Positions 26,414 to 37,580 of a stretch of DNA of 64,000 bases are shown in pieces. Positions within the stretch are counted from its first letter, which is position 1. Each line of letters opens with the position of its first letter. Source of the stretch: Bursaphelenchus xylophilus (Eukaryota; Nematoda; Chromadorea; Rhabditida; Aphelenchoididae); contig CAJFCV020000006.1 of assembly GCA_904066235.2 (NCBI GenBank), positions 6,820,001 to 6,884,000 of the forward strand, written 5' to 3'. The notes beneath the pieces are model-generated. The model saw nothing but the letters and a program-made list of their open reading frames with translations, made no database searches and was not told the DNA's origin. Made by a program: the position numbers and the translations under genes.

Positions 26414-27207
26414 TCATGGCTGCTGAAGGAGATAAGCCAATTGTTCGATATACGCTTGAGCCATTTGGAGAGTCTCGAACTTGGACAGACGACGACCTTG
26501 TTCTAGAGGTGGCAACACTTTTCGGAGCTATAAATAAACATAATCAAACGTCATCTTGTCTTGTTTTGAGAAAGCTGTTATCATCGATAAATTCAAATCA
26601 CTCTAATTAAATTAAGTTCATGGCCAAAAACTTGATAACGATGGCATATGATGACAAATTTTTTCTCTTGTTATCATTTGTTTCCATTTAAATTACAGTA
26701 GTCTACAAAAAAATTAGTTGCAGTACCACGACCCAACTCTTTTTCGAAATTCAAAACTACAGTAACCCACCTCTTCGAAGGCATCATTCAGATGGTTCAT
26801 TCGTCTTCTCTCTCGCGCATTCGCAGCTTCTCTCCGGCATCTCAGAAGTTGAGGAGACGGTGTTTTATATCTCCTGGCACCTCCTTTCTTGGCCTTTCGT
26901 TGGGTTGATGCATCACTTTCGGGAGACGAATGGGTTTTCAGACTAAAAAAATAAATTTGGCATATAGTACAAATTGAAGGATCAGGTTTAAAAGGAGTCG
27001 ATTTGGAGTGGAGGGGACTTACCTGGATTGATTTGAATCTGAACTATTGAATGGGCGGAGGTTGTTAAACCTCTGATCGAACGAGTGACTATGGTAAACA
27101 CTCATTTCGAATCCATTATACAACATTTGGGGAAAGGCGGGCGATGTCATCGGGGACATTGATGTAGAAGGCTGTGTTCCAGGTGGCCAATAAACATTGA
27201 CATTCAT
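26414..27207 (-). CDS. lin-32: Proneural bHLH transcription factor, LIN-32/atonal family
   Basis: Three exons (27207-27023, 26942-26771, 26527-26414) give 156 residues, similar in size to C. elegans LIN-32. The N-terminus is Ser/Pro-rich and disordered. The basic region and helix 1 (REAANARERRRMNHLNDAF) end exactly at the exon 2 donor. Exon 3 supplies the loop and helix 2 (RRLSKFETLQMAQAYIEQL), and translation stops soon after. LSKFETLQMAQ is the atonal/LIN-32 signature rather than NeuroD or neurogenin. The product should dimerise with an E protein and bind E-boxes to specify sensory neurons. ATG 27207 is chosen because it follows an acceptor-like CACGCAG by 11 bases. Exon 3 is short and is easily missed by ORF scanning. 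Confidence 0.93.
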
Positions 27208-27953
27208 AGTTGAAGTTACTGCGTGCAATAAACAGTTAGGAAAATATTAAATTGGAATGTAAGAGGACACGAATTTGAATATCTGGAATCCAGAGAGTCG
27301 ATGGAAGTGTCGAGGAGAGTCGTTAAATCAAATGACTTCACTCTCTCCGTCCCCAGAGGCCCAGGCCCCGCCCAACAGGTGCCAGAAAAAGGGCGGGACC
27401 AAGGAAACGGTAGCCGTTATTTGATTGCGCGACCGAATGGCTGAGCGAAGAAAACGAGGATGGAATGCAAATCTTTTAATGAATAGGTTATGACATGCCA
27501 CTTCGTATAATTACAAGGCGCAAACATATTTACATTTTTTTTCATGATCGTGAAAAAATGGCAGAAGTCAATAAAAAATCTGAAGTAAAAATAAATCATC
27601 ATATTATTTATTAGCGTATACAATAACAGTTATTAATTGTGTAACCCTGTTACGCTGAAAATTTTAAAATTTACATTGAGTCGGCAGATCAGGAAGTCTG
27701 AATGACTAAAGTAAGGCACCCAGAGTAAGTAAAAAACAAAAAGATTACTCCCTGGACACTATTGATGCCCCATTTCGAAACGGAGAGGTCCGGGGAGATA
27801 TTAAGTTATATTACTAGAGTAATATAAATTTAACGGGTTGAGGATAAACCACCCATCCCCTCGGAGATGAAAGTCTTTAACAGAATAGATCATAAAATTA
27901 AGCGGACAGATGCAGATCCCTTGCCGTACCGACATCAGACGCGTCTTTGCGAT
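27208..27953. other. Intergenic region upstream of lin-32
   Basis: About 750 bp between the Rab GGTase gene and the lin-32-like gene, both on the minus strand. It should contain the lin-32 promoter and the end of the upstream gene. The segment 27470-27870 is AT-rich. No structured element was identified. Confidence 0.35.
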
Positions 27954-29443
27954 TTAAATGAAGCTGAGGGATCCCAGAGATCTCCTGGTCATACACAAGA
28001 TCGGATCCACGGTTTCGAGATCGGGATGGCCAAGAAGACTAAGACCAGCAAGGCCAAATACGGTATGAAAAGGGTCTGGCTAAAAAGACAATTAATTATT
28101 TGTACAAAAAATGAAAGCAAAATCATTTACCATATCACCAGGCCGATCAGCAATTCCCCCGGTTTCATCATCTTGAGCTGCCAAAATAAATCGAGTCAGA
28201 TCGGCCTAAAGAAAGTAAATTTTTTGGTGAATGCACACCTTGTCAATATAATGCAAACGCCCAAGGATAGCCAGTGATGCCACCACCCACCATGAATAAC
28301 ATACGTCGGGTAATTTCTCGGGTCGGCCTGTAAAAGAAGAGCATTACCGTAACCTTGATGATCTCTTTGCGTGGCGAAAAGGTGTCAGCTTGATTTATGG
28401 GATTCACAGAAACGAAAAAAAGGAATTCTTTTACAAATACGTTGTAATTCCCTTTAAAATAAAAAAGTCATAAGTTAAAAGAAACGCACCACATAATCCG
28501 CCTGAAGGGCATTGACGATCAGCCAGCCATTGAGCAGTCCTATCAATATTTATATACTCCAGACATCCTGTCAAGGCCAAGGTCCCCACACAGCAATAAA
28601 CCTGGCCAGAATGACTCTCTGATCCAGGTCTCCTGCCAAACCCACCATCAAAGTTGTAACAACTGACAATAAAATGAACGGCTTTATTGACATCGACTTC
28701 AGCCAAACGGTCAATCAGATACAAACAAAGCAGGGCACAGAACGTAAAACGGGTGTCAATCTCTTCTGTAATATAATTACGTTATTTTGCGACACATTAC
28801 GCAACAGATCCACAACAATTCCTTTGTCCGATTAAATCATCAACACCCGTAATAGGCGTAATTACATAACAAAACAAAGAAGAGACAGGTCAGATTATAT
28901 AAACATTCACTTACTGCTTCTAATCTCTCCACGGAAACTGCCGTCTTCATTTTGAAGGTTCTTAATAAATTGGACAATGGAATCTTTATGAATAATGTCA
29001 GTTCGTTTGAGGATTGTGAGAACCTGGAGGGCACAAAGTGTATGCAGAACTTGACTATCGTGCCCCTTGGAAGCCCCATATCCTCCATCCAAATTCTTTG
29101 ATTCAGTTATAATACTAATAATATTCTCCACGTGTTTTGGGTCCTGTTCATCCATTTTATTCGCTATATCTAACGAAGCCACACACCAATAGATCCCACT
29201 GACTCGCAGATATTCGGTAACAATGTATTCCTAAACTAGTTAAACAATTATGATCAGACTTACATAGCTTTCGGTGTTTTCTCCACTTTTTACTATAAAC
29301 TGTACATGTTTATCAAGAAGAAGTTCTTTTGGAGAATTCAGAGGAACTTCCACATCCCTCCTGGCAATATTCCAAATACAAGAAAGACCTTGTGATCCCC
29401 GCCCATCGCCAAAAACCTCGAAAAGATCGTCCGTTGTCACCAT
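27954..29443 (-). CDS. RABGGTB: Rab geranylgeranyltransferase (type II) beta subunit
   Basis: Catalytic subunit that, with the alpha subunit and REP, attaches geranylgeranyl groups to Rab GTPase C-termini in the cytosol. Exons carry the prenyltransferase beta repeats in the expected order: [63 protein letters not shown] and [10 protein letters not shown], then [17 protein letters not shown]. The zinc ligands expected from the human enzyme are present: the cysteine of DVCYSWW, the histidine of DPFHTVFG and the aspartate near EIDTRF. The repeats identify the Rab enzyme rather than farnesyl- or GGTase-I beta. The N-terminal 30 residues are unlike the family, so the exact start at 29443 is less certain. 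Confidence 0.93.
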
Positions 29444-30044
29444 TCCAAGAATAATTTTCGTACGAAAAGACTGTCGACAGATGGCGGAAGATGAGCAAGC
29501 GCAACGACAAGTTTATTACCTGAAACTCCTACAGACAAGACGTATTTCAAATATTAAATTATTATATTCATCAACTCGCAGATGATTCACGTGAAAAAAA
29601 ATATGTTCTTTTGGTGCCTAGTACTCCTCAAAAACACGTTTTAAAGAGTTGGTACTATATGCACGTTCGTAGCATGTCTGGTACTACAAAGTAAGCGGTG
29701 AAAAGAGGAGTATAGATACCAAAACAACACCATTGACGCTTAAAGGCCAAATTTTCTCCGATCAAGTAGTACTATATATACCGTAAAGATAAAAAAAATC
29801 AACATGATTTTCGAATCCAGCACCTTCCAAAAACCCTAAATCAAGTATTTACTTCAAGAAAAAATTTTAAAAATTACTACTTTACAGTACTATTTAAGAA
29901 AAAAACAGCAGTCACCGAGGCGCTTTGACTAACAATATTCTGTTGCACAGGACGACTTTCTGCGACTTTGAGTCATAACCGTCCTTATGTCAATAATCGG
30001 CTACATTCGATTTTTCCTTAAACGTCATTTTGTGGGGTATCGAA

Positions 30045-30430
30045 CTTGGTAGCGCTGTTAAGTCGTCAACTTGACGCGTCAGTCACGTTGTCAAATTGCC
30101 GTCTTTTTCGTCATGTCAAATTATTCTGTCATTTTCATTGTCAAATTGAACTGTTTTTGGAAAATTTTCGCAAAATTTTACTAAAAAAGCGTAGTAATTT
30201 AAAATTTTTGGGAACTCAAATTGCTTCTGCTTGTCAAAACGACCGATGAAAGCAGTAAAACTAGTTACATAAACATTAACGGTATTCATCATAGTCTATG
30301 CTAAACTCACGTTTGAAAGCTTCGTATATTAGAATCTTCAATTTAGCCAAAATGACCAAAATGACGCCAATTTGACGCCCAGTTGACCCCAGATTGTAAA
30401 AATTCGTCAAATTAACAACCCTAAAAAGCA
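30045..30430 (+). mobile_element. MITE-like element, family A, intergenic copy
   Basis: One end reads GCTGTTAAGTCGTCAACTTG and the other ends in TCAAATTAACAACCC, a loosely inverted pair. The body aligns by eye with the reverse complement of 8570-8905, including TTAACGGTATTC, TTGTCAAAACGA and repeated GTCAAATTG words. No coding potential. This is the most complete copy in the window. Confidence 0.65.
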
Positions 30431-30554
30431 TAAGCGATTTTAACGCTCGGGAAAGCAAAAACTGCAAAAAAAAGCAGAATTCCAGCAAAAATTGCGCCAT
30501 TATTGATTGAATTGTTGTGACACTTCGTACGAAAAAGGGGCTCACACGTTTTGA

Positions 30555-30721
30555 AGGAGGTTTTCGATGGCGCTGATTTCGAAAATCGTATCCATTTTTC
30601 TGAATTTTACAATTTTGCTTAAGCAGTAGTGTTAATTAGTAATAAAAAAAATTTTTTTTTGAGTAATGGATTTAGGGGTTTTCGATGGTGCTGATTTCGA
30701 AAATCGTATCCATTTCTTCTG
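30555..30721 (+). repeat. Direct repeat of about 45 bp
   Basis: The word TTTTCGATGG(C/T)GCTGATTTCG followed by AAAATCGTATCCATTT occurs at about 30559-30602 and again at about 30674-30717, nearly identical. An inverted partial match (AAAAATGGATACGATTTT) occurs near 63902-63919. These may be fragments of a dispersed repeat. Confidence 0.6.
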
Positions 30722-31484
30722 GATCCTAAACTCGGTAACAGAAAAACGAGTACTGTTGCATTACCCGAGAGTCTGCCTAAGAACTTATCATATTATCGTG
30801 AATCAAAACAGAAGATTCGAATTAAGATTATGTACAATTTTTGAACGACGTATTTTCTTACAACTGTATCGGGCATGTTAAATAAGAAACGATTTACTAA
30901 ACCACTATGTAGTTGTAACTTTCTTACCTTTCTTTCCAAAATTTTAAATATTGGAAATGAAGGTCCCAAATACAATATTTCTGCAATTTCAAGTCGATTT
31001 TGCCTCATTACGTCTTTCGGAAACCATTCCAATTAATACGTGTGGTTGTAGTAAGATATACGATATAGTAATCTACAGGCAGAAACATTTCATCGTATAA
31101 AATGTCTCTAATTTCCTTTGCACGTTTTTTTCTCCGCTTGCACGAGTCGCGACTACGACTCGCGTCGCGATGGAGAAAAGCGAAGGAACGCGACTTTTTT
31201 CGCACCTTTTGTTCGTAAAATTCCAGCGCACGGCAACCCGAAGTGTTTCCTGGCTCCTTTCGACACTTCGCCCATTTTGTGCAGGATTTCTGATTCTTGT
31301 GCTTTTATCTTGCCTGTGTTTTTATTTTCTCGAACACGAATTCGTCTTTCTTCCAGATTGACTTATAGTTTATGAAAAAATAAGTGAATGACATTTTGGA
31401 CCGAGTATCACATAAAAATAATAGTAAAAGTAGGAATGTTAAACACTGCTGTGACAAGAAGTGATCGCTTTGAGTGGATTGTAC

Positions 31485-33177
31485 TTATTGTGGAATGTAT
31501 TTATACCACTTGAGATGGCGATAAAAGAATATTGTCGAGATAGCTCCAATGAACTAAAAAAAATTATATTTACTGGCACTGTTTTACACCTACCAATAGT
31601 AGTGCTGTAGCTGCTCCAGAGGCAACATAATATAGTATCATCTCGTCCATGGATGCTTGAACTTTGTCATGACATCCTTGGGAATTGACAGCGTCATTAA
31701 AGGCGGAAGTTCCGTAAGGGTATGTTATACATAAGGGATCAATAGGTCGGGAAGCCCAGGCTCTTCCATCTTGTGATTGTTTGCAACAAGAGGACGGAAC
31801 AAAGCTTCTGGTCCCTCTCTCCACATTTGTCAGATACCAGAAAGAGTTGTGGTAATCCATAGCACCATGGATTCCACCACAACATTTATGCTAAACAAGT
31901 TGAATATGGATTCAGATTATTTTAATTTACATAGAATTGAATTGAATCCATCAATGGCATGGTCCATTTGTCACGGTAATAACGATTGTAACTGATATTT
32001 CCAAGATAAACAGCCATCCGAGTGCCCTCAAACTAAAAAAAAATTACAGGAACGGTACCCTAAGTGCGACGCTAAGATTTTGATGGAACTTGGCGCAAAT
32101 TTAGGATTATTTTTCTAACAATAAGACAAATTCGGGACTTCTTGCTCGCGCTTAGACATGGCTCCCGGGCTGGGCCGGCCCGGGTCGGTGTTCGGGCCGA
32201 CCTCTTCCGGCCCGCGGGCCGCGCAGAAAGCATAGTTTTATAAAAATAAAGCACGGAAGAAGTGAAAAATTGTTGATAAGTAATTTTACTAGTAAAATCT
32301 GCAAAGTAGTAATGTATAATAGTGTTGGCCCGGGAGCCATGTATACTCGCGCTTTGCAGAAACGACCGGGATTTTAAGTCGAAAATTGAAAAATCTGACG
32401 ATTGTTTGTAAATTTTGACGCAAAAAGTTTCGTACCTATTTCTACCGTAAAGGGTAATGTTTCCACAAAAAATATTTTTTTCCGCTCGAAACTGGCAAAA
32501 ATATAAGAGTGAAGAAATAAGATCGCACCGGTCGTTCCGAAGCAAAACGTTAAAAACACTCCTCACTTTTTTTGAAAAAATAGAATGGAAAAAATGAGAC
32601 CGAGATGAGAAAAAAAGCTCGAGAAAGCAAATTGCGTCTTTTTCAAAATCCCAAAATCGGTCATGCAATATTTCTTCACTCTTATATGGCTGAAAAGATG
32701 TTTTCTCTGTGGCCGCGTTTCGCGTACTTTTTCGGCCTTACTGTGTTTTTTGTTAATAGTAATACTTACTTTTGTCCTGAATATTAATGGGAGGGTGATG
32801 ATTGAAATAGCCGCGAAGAATAAAAGAACCACAAAAAGAAGATACTAAACTTGAAAGTTACGAATAGAACGACAATTTACCATTCCCATTATGAACTTCC
32901 CGGACATCACCGTCCCGAAACAGCCCACCAGCGCCACAAATAGTAGGCATATCCCTGTTATCAGGGCAATATAAGCCGTGAATTTTAATAAGGGATCATC
33001 TTCTGAGAAATCGACTAGATTCAGAAGATAATTCTTGGCCGGATCTAGCAAAAACCACAACGAGAGAGCCACCAATCCCAGTCCATTGATCTAAAATAAG
33101 ATGCGAATACTCTCACCTAAACTTACAATTAAAAGAAATGTGTAAAACAACAGACACGACCGCGATTTAGACTGCAT
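31485..33177 (-). CDS. Tetraspanin
   Basis: Four-pass membrane organiser of the tetraspanin family. The first exon gives a short cytoplasmic N-terminus and the start of TM1 (SCLLFYTFLLI). The second adds its end (INGLGLVALSLWFLL), the small loop and TM2 (IALITGICLLFVALVGCFG). The third encodes TM3 (LLFVVLLFFAAISIITLPL). The large extracellular loop carries the hallmark KCCGG, then SSCCK and a later GCHDK, giving the usual disulphide set. TM4 (YYVASGAATALLL + FIGAISTIFFY) leads to a short tail ending WYKYIPQ. Six exons are inferred, including a large intron (about 32040-32770) holding a GC-rich inverted-repeat element. The subfamily is not identified. Confidence 0.9.
32154..32343. mobile_element. 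GC-rich inverted-repeat element in a tetraspanin intron
   Basis: The left end ACATGGCTCCCGGGCTGGGCC and the reverse complement of the right end (ACATGGCTCCCGGGCC) match over about 16 bp. The element is strikingly GC-rich next to the left end (several GGCCCGG words) in an AT-rich intron. It resembles short hAT-type non-autonomous elements, but no transposase is present and the superfamily is a guess. Confidence 0.55.
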
Positions 33178-33902
33178 TTTCTCAACCGGGAAATGGAAGG
33201 GAACTGTGGTACAAGCCAGGTACGAGGCCGAAAGCGGGGTCAAACGAGAGGAGGGCAGTGAGTCAGAGAGAAGGGCGACCGCAAACAACCCGATAACATC
33301 TTCGGGTGGCTCACTTAATGCCGGTTATTCATACCCCCAGGAAGTGAACTAATGCGACGAGTACAGCACATATTACTTGTTTAAAAGTTGGATGATTAAT
33401 GGAAGTAGATGATAAAATAAGACCGTAATGCGTTAAATTTAAAAAGGTGGATCTTAAAGCGGTAGATACTGTTTGCTCGGATGAGTTTCGTGAATTTCGG
33501 CTAATCTGTAAATAATCTCAGAGCCCGATTTCACTTTCAGAAACTCTCGAAGAAGCCGGCGGGACGGTTTACGAAAGAATGATCCATTACTTTCTGTTTA
33601 CAAAATCTCGGCATGGATGGTATCGGGATGATTCTCAGAGGACCTTCGGGGATCTGATATGGAGCGGATTCAATTACCCATGAAAAGCGGCGAACTTGAA
33701 ACGTGGGCCGTCCCCTTGAGTCACCATCTTCTCCTCATCTTCGTATTACGCGGCTGCTTCCCAAGAAGACGTATCCTAGACCTATTCAGAAACTTGTTCG
33801 GAGACATCCGGATCTGCTCTCCGCGGCCTGATTAATATCTGCAACCAGTCTGCAGGACGGCTGCCCTCAGGCGATCATTGACTAACCGCATTCGATTCCC
33901 TG
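33178..33902. promoter_or_regulatory. Shared upstream region of tetraspanin and GT31 genes
   Basis: About 725 bp between divergent start codons. No gene seen. A minus-strand frame at 33832-34035 overlaps the first GT31 exon and is a shadow of it. Confidence 0.35.
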
Positions 33903-35099
33903 ATGTGGCTTCGACGTTATGTTGAAGGTCAGGTGGATAGGACACACAAGCTTCTGTCCCCCAGGTACCTTCTTCTGATCCAATTTGTGTGGGTGATTCC
34001 GTATTTATTGGTGAGTTCATAGAGAGGTCTTGCAAGGTGAGGCTAGCGGATGATTTACTTACTGATTGAGGCTTCTCATTATTGCGCGATGAGATTATTT
34101 CAATTATAGAAACTGCATTTAACCAATTTTTTTAGTGTTCTAACTATTTGGAGCGATCCCTTCTTCCCTTTCGTCTTGTGTGTTATACTGAACCACAGTT
34201 TTTGGAAGTCCAGAGGCCAGTCCGAGAAGATCGTCAAGAATGTATCAAGTATTTTTTCCCTGAAAGAATCGCTGATCCTGGTTGTAATTTCAATCTGAAA
34301 GTAGAGCATTTATTAAAGCCACCGAAGACAAAATTGGAAAACCTGGAGAGGGTGATGGTCATCAGGACGGCCCCCTCGGCTCATGCTTACCGCAATTATA
34401 TCAGAGAGACTTGGAAACCACTGGTCGAACAGTGGATGCCCGTCATCTTTGTTAGTGGGACTGACAGAAATGACATGTCCTTGGAGCATGAACAACATGG
34501 AGATATTTTGCAGTTCAACTTTGTCGACTCTTATCAGAATCTGACTATGAAAATGATGTCCATCTACAGGTTCGTGCTGGAAGAGACTTCGGCCGAACAG
34601 ATTGTTGTCATAAATGATGACACAATTGTGAATGCGACCTCTTTGATGACGGTTTGTGATGAGCAGATGTTCAATTCGGATTCAATCCAAGGATATATCC
34701 TAGGGAAAGTGTCTCGAGGGTACCCTCGACTCTTCTTCCCATGGTTGCCTTGGTATGTTTCTTCAGAGACATACCCACACAAGTGTTATCCCCCATTTGT
34801 TCAGGTGAGTTTGTCCATTTTATGTTATCGTTTGTCTTCAGGGTTCAAGTTTTGTGATCTCAAGGCCTGCTGCCGCCTCCATTCTCAATCATATTTGTGA
34901 ATTCCCCTTCGTTCATCTTGATGACATCATGATGGGCATTGTTTCCAATTGTTTGAACATCAGGAACGTTCACCGGGACGGGTTCGACCAACATTACTTA
35001 GAACGATTTACAGTTTTCCATTATCAGTATTCCCGTTACAGTACTCAGGAAATGAGAGATTCATTCTCACGAATAAAACACGACTTGTATTCTGTGTGA
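33903..35099 (+). CDS. GT31-family galactosyl/N-acetylglucosaminyl-transferase-like Golgi enzyme
   Basis: Type II Golgi glycosyltransferase. Exon 1 (33903-34010) encodes a short basic tail and a signal anchor, RYLLLIQFVWVIPYLL. It joins in phase 0 to exon 2 (34136-34804) and exon 3 (34842-35099), giving 344 residues. The catalytic part shows the beta-1,3-galactosyltransferase order: RNYIRETW, EHEQHGDILQFNFVDSYQNL, then TMKMMSIYRFVLEE. The metal-binding acidic motif is INDDTIVN in place of the usual DDD, followed by the YP-x-YPPF/G-SSFVISR block and HLDDIMMGIV. The third aspartate of the usual triad is an asparagine or shifted, so donor specificity and full activity are uncertain. The gene ends 177 bp from the convergent ALG2 stop. 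Confidence 0.88.
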
Positions 35100-35275
35100 T
35101 TGATGTCTTCTAACAAACAAAATAGTTAATATCTCTGGGAGAAATGTAAGATTGGGATTGTAAACAAAAGATCCCAAGATATTTTTATTTAATTAAATGG
35201 TTCAACAAATCAATAAATAAAGTCGAAGAGATCCGACTATCTAATTTGGAGCCTATGTTAAATGAATTTGATTAT

Positions 35276-36745
35276 TTAGGCGTTGTTGGCACGTCGCCTC
35301 AATTCTGGGGCTTTGGGGATTTTGGAAACTACAACGTCTGAACGGGCTTTGGTCAGGGCGGCCACCGGAATATATTCAGGGAACATCTTGGAAACGGCGT
35401 CATCGATTCGTCCTCCGAATCCCTGAGCGCTGAATTCTCTAACAAAACGTTCTCTCTAAAGTTGAGAATTAAAGTAATAATAGATATTCACATAATTGAT
35501 TAAATAAATGTATCAAGTTCTTACCTGTTTGGCGTATTTTAGGTCATCATCCAAATGCTCCCACTCTCCTTTGTTCATGTGCATCATCATAGCTTCAGCC
35601 AAAAGAAGACCATCTGGCTCGGCAATCTTTGTCCCTGTGATCCCTTCAATCACCGTCTCTGAAGGTCCTCCACTGTCAATTACAATCACCGGTCTTCTCT
35701 GTTCCAATGCTTCAATCGGGACAATACCGAAATGTTCGTTGGGAGGTGTATATAGCGCGGAATCACATTCTCTGTAGAGTTTAAACTTCTCGGCTTCTGT
35801 GGGAGAGGGGACGAATTCTACCGTACCCTCCAGATGGTAACTCTCGACCATCTTCTGCAATTCCTCGTAATAAATTCTGGATTCGGGGATATGAGGCATA
35901 ACAGATCCAGCCAATTGGACTTTGGGCTGAAAACCCCGGTCCCTAAGAATGGCTGCTGCCTCTACAATAATATCCAAGCGTTTCTCTGGCCAAAATCTGT
36001 TCATGGAGAGAAAGGTGAAATGAGAATTCTGAGCTCGGTTCCTCCGGCTGATGGCTTGCGTCATTCCACAAGAGGTCGAGTCGACGTCGCATGGTGGATA
36101 CACCACCTCGATCTTATCTGCCGGCACCGATGGCATGACTTGTTTGAAGTTGGCGGCTAAAGAGAGATTTGTTATGAAATATGGAATTTTTGAGTTGAAA
36201 TAGATTTGCAAAATACACTTACCGGTGAATTTACTATTGACCATAATAGTGTCTGCACTTTGAAACATCTTCTCTTCGATTAATCCGACTATGTTGGAAT
36301 ACCACCTGTACAAAAAGAACCTGTTCGGAGTAACCAGTTGTTGCGGGAAGTGACAATAAAACAATATTTTTGATTGAGGGAAGCGCCATTTGATCATGGG
36401 GACACAACTGGCACTGTGATCGACGATGACAAGATCAGGATTCAGATCCGAGAAGATCAGATTGAAGCCAAGGGCAATGTTTTGGCTAAACCAATCGCCA
36501 GGATGAAGCTTCAAAGGTACTTCGCGGATTTCTGAAAAAAAGTTAAATTTTAAGGTTACGATGATACTAACGGAAAAGTTATTCTTACCAACGCCCTCAA
36601 AGTCCTCGTTGGCCCAATACTCATCGATCATGGTTGTTAACCAGACGACACGATGATTTCCCTTCAGGAAGTGCCTGATCAGAGCGATCGTACAGCGATC
36701 GGAACCCCCATTCCACTGCTCTGGATGCACAATTACAACCAACAT
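35276..36745 (-). CDS. ALG2: Alpha-1,3/1,6-mannosyltransferase ALG2
   Basis: GT4-family enzyme adding the second and third mannoses to dolichol-linked Man1GlcNAc2 on the cytosolic ER face. Four exons. The N-terminal glycine pair is in HPEQWNGGSDRCT. ILFYCHFP and SADTIMVNSKFT are diagnostic for ALG2. The C-terminal Rossmann half has SMNRFWPEKRLDI, then YTPPNEHFGIVPIEALE, where the glutamates of the EX7E motif lie, and SGGPSETV. The last exon continues through REFSAQGFGGRID to a short basic end, without the C-terminal hydrophobic hairpin of some homologues. ATG 36745 lies one base after the stop codon of the microprotein frame and a few bases after a TATTTAG acceptor. Confidence 0.94.
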
Positions 36746-36746
36746 T

Positions 36747-36969
36747 TTACGCCTAAATAGTTGTGTAAATTAGAATTAAATTTGCGGGTCATAAGGGATC
36801 TTACGGTAGTTTTGAGTTGAGTGCCTCCGGCCACAGACTTTTCGTCAAAGAGATTCCGACGAACGAACCAGACGAACAAGGAGAGGGGGACGGCAACGAT
36901 CAGACCCGTAATGTAAAGGACAATGAAGACGGGCTGCAGGGACAGAACTTTGCGCACTTGGCCACTCAT
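36747..36969 (-). CDS. 56-residue single-pass membrane microprotein upstream of ALG2
   Basis: ATG 36969 opens a frame with one strong membrane segment (VFIVLYITGLIVAVPLSLFV) followed by VRRNLFDEK. If the intron 36804-36753 is removed, the frame ends in GCG TAA, and one base later ALG2 begins (TAA-A-ATG). If the same acceptor is instead a trans-splice site, the frame reads on into the intron and ends with a different, slightly longer tail. I recognise no family; it vaguely resembles short ER assembly factors but I would not name one. The codons and hydrophobicity look genuinely coding. Confidence 0.6.
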
Positions 36970-37580
36970 TAACACCACATAAACCTAATTAGCGGTAATT
37001 GTTATTGTCTGCGTGCAAAAAGGACACCGACCGGCGTTTAGATCTTTTTGCTGGATAATAAGCGGAATGCCGGCGCTTTTCTTGGATGAGGGCGGAGGAT
37101 CCGCCTGAGGGTATTCTTGAGGCGGAGTCAACCAGTTGCGCATATTCGGGCCTCGATTCCAGGCAGATAACCGACCGAATCCTCGAAGCCCTCCCTTCTT
37201 CCGACCTCCTTTTTTGCTATTACTTTTAAATTGTTTTACAATTTATGTCTTCAGATTTCTGGAATTTCAAAAATCTTCTGGAGTTTCAAGAGGTTTTGAT
37301 TAGATCTTCGGCGTCATAATCTTGAAATGAAGTATAAATCAAGTTAAGCCATCAAAAATATCATACACACGATACAAAAGAAATGAATGGTAATATTATA
37401 TAAATTAATATAAAAACGCTGCCTTTGCTGAAACGCCCCAATTCGATTAATTTAGAAATTTCAAACCGCAAAAATAACATTTCATGGGTTTGTGAACAGG
37501 CACAGAAAAGGCCTGACCTTATCTTATCGCTCTGTTATCTCCATTAACAAAACATCCCTGCCCCAGTCATCGATTATATT
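36970..37580. promoter_or_regulatory. Divergent promoter region of microprotein/ALG2 and SLC2-like genes
   Basis: About 600 bp between divergent starts, GC-richer next to the ALG2 side and AT-rich next to the transporter side. Nothing else identified. Confidence 0.35.

Larger units (their letters stand above)
29444..31484. other. Large intergenic region with repeats
   Basis: About 2 kb without a convincing gene. It contains a family A MITE (30045-30430) and a 45-bp direct repeat (30555-30721). AT-rich sequence with repeated AGTACTA-like words lies around 29620-29890. Open frames near 31000-31375 are rich in Arg/Lys or Phe and look like chance. Confidence 0.4.

Noticed and set aside
31008..31205. 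Minus-strand Arg/Lys-rich frame
   Set aside because: No splice-compatible neighbours and no recognisable domain.
33832..34035. Minus-strand 67-codon frame
   Set aside because: Shadow of GT31 exon 1, which carries the type II signal anchor and joins exon 2 in phase.
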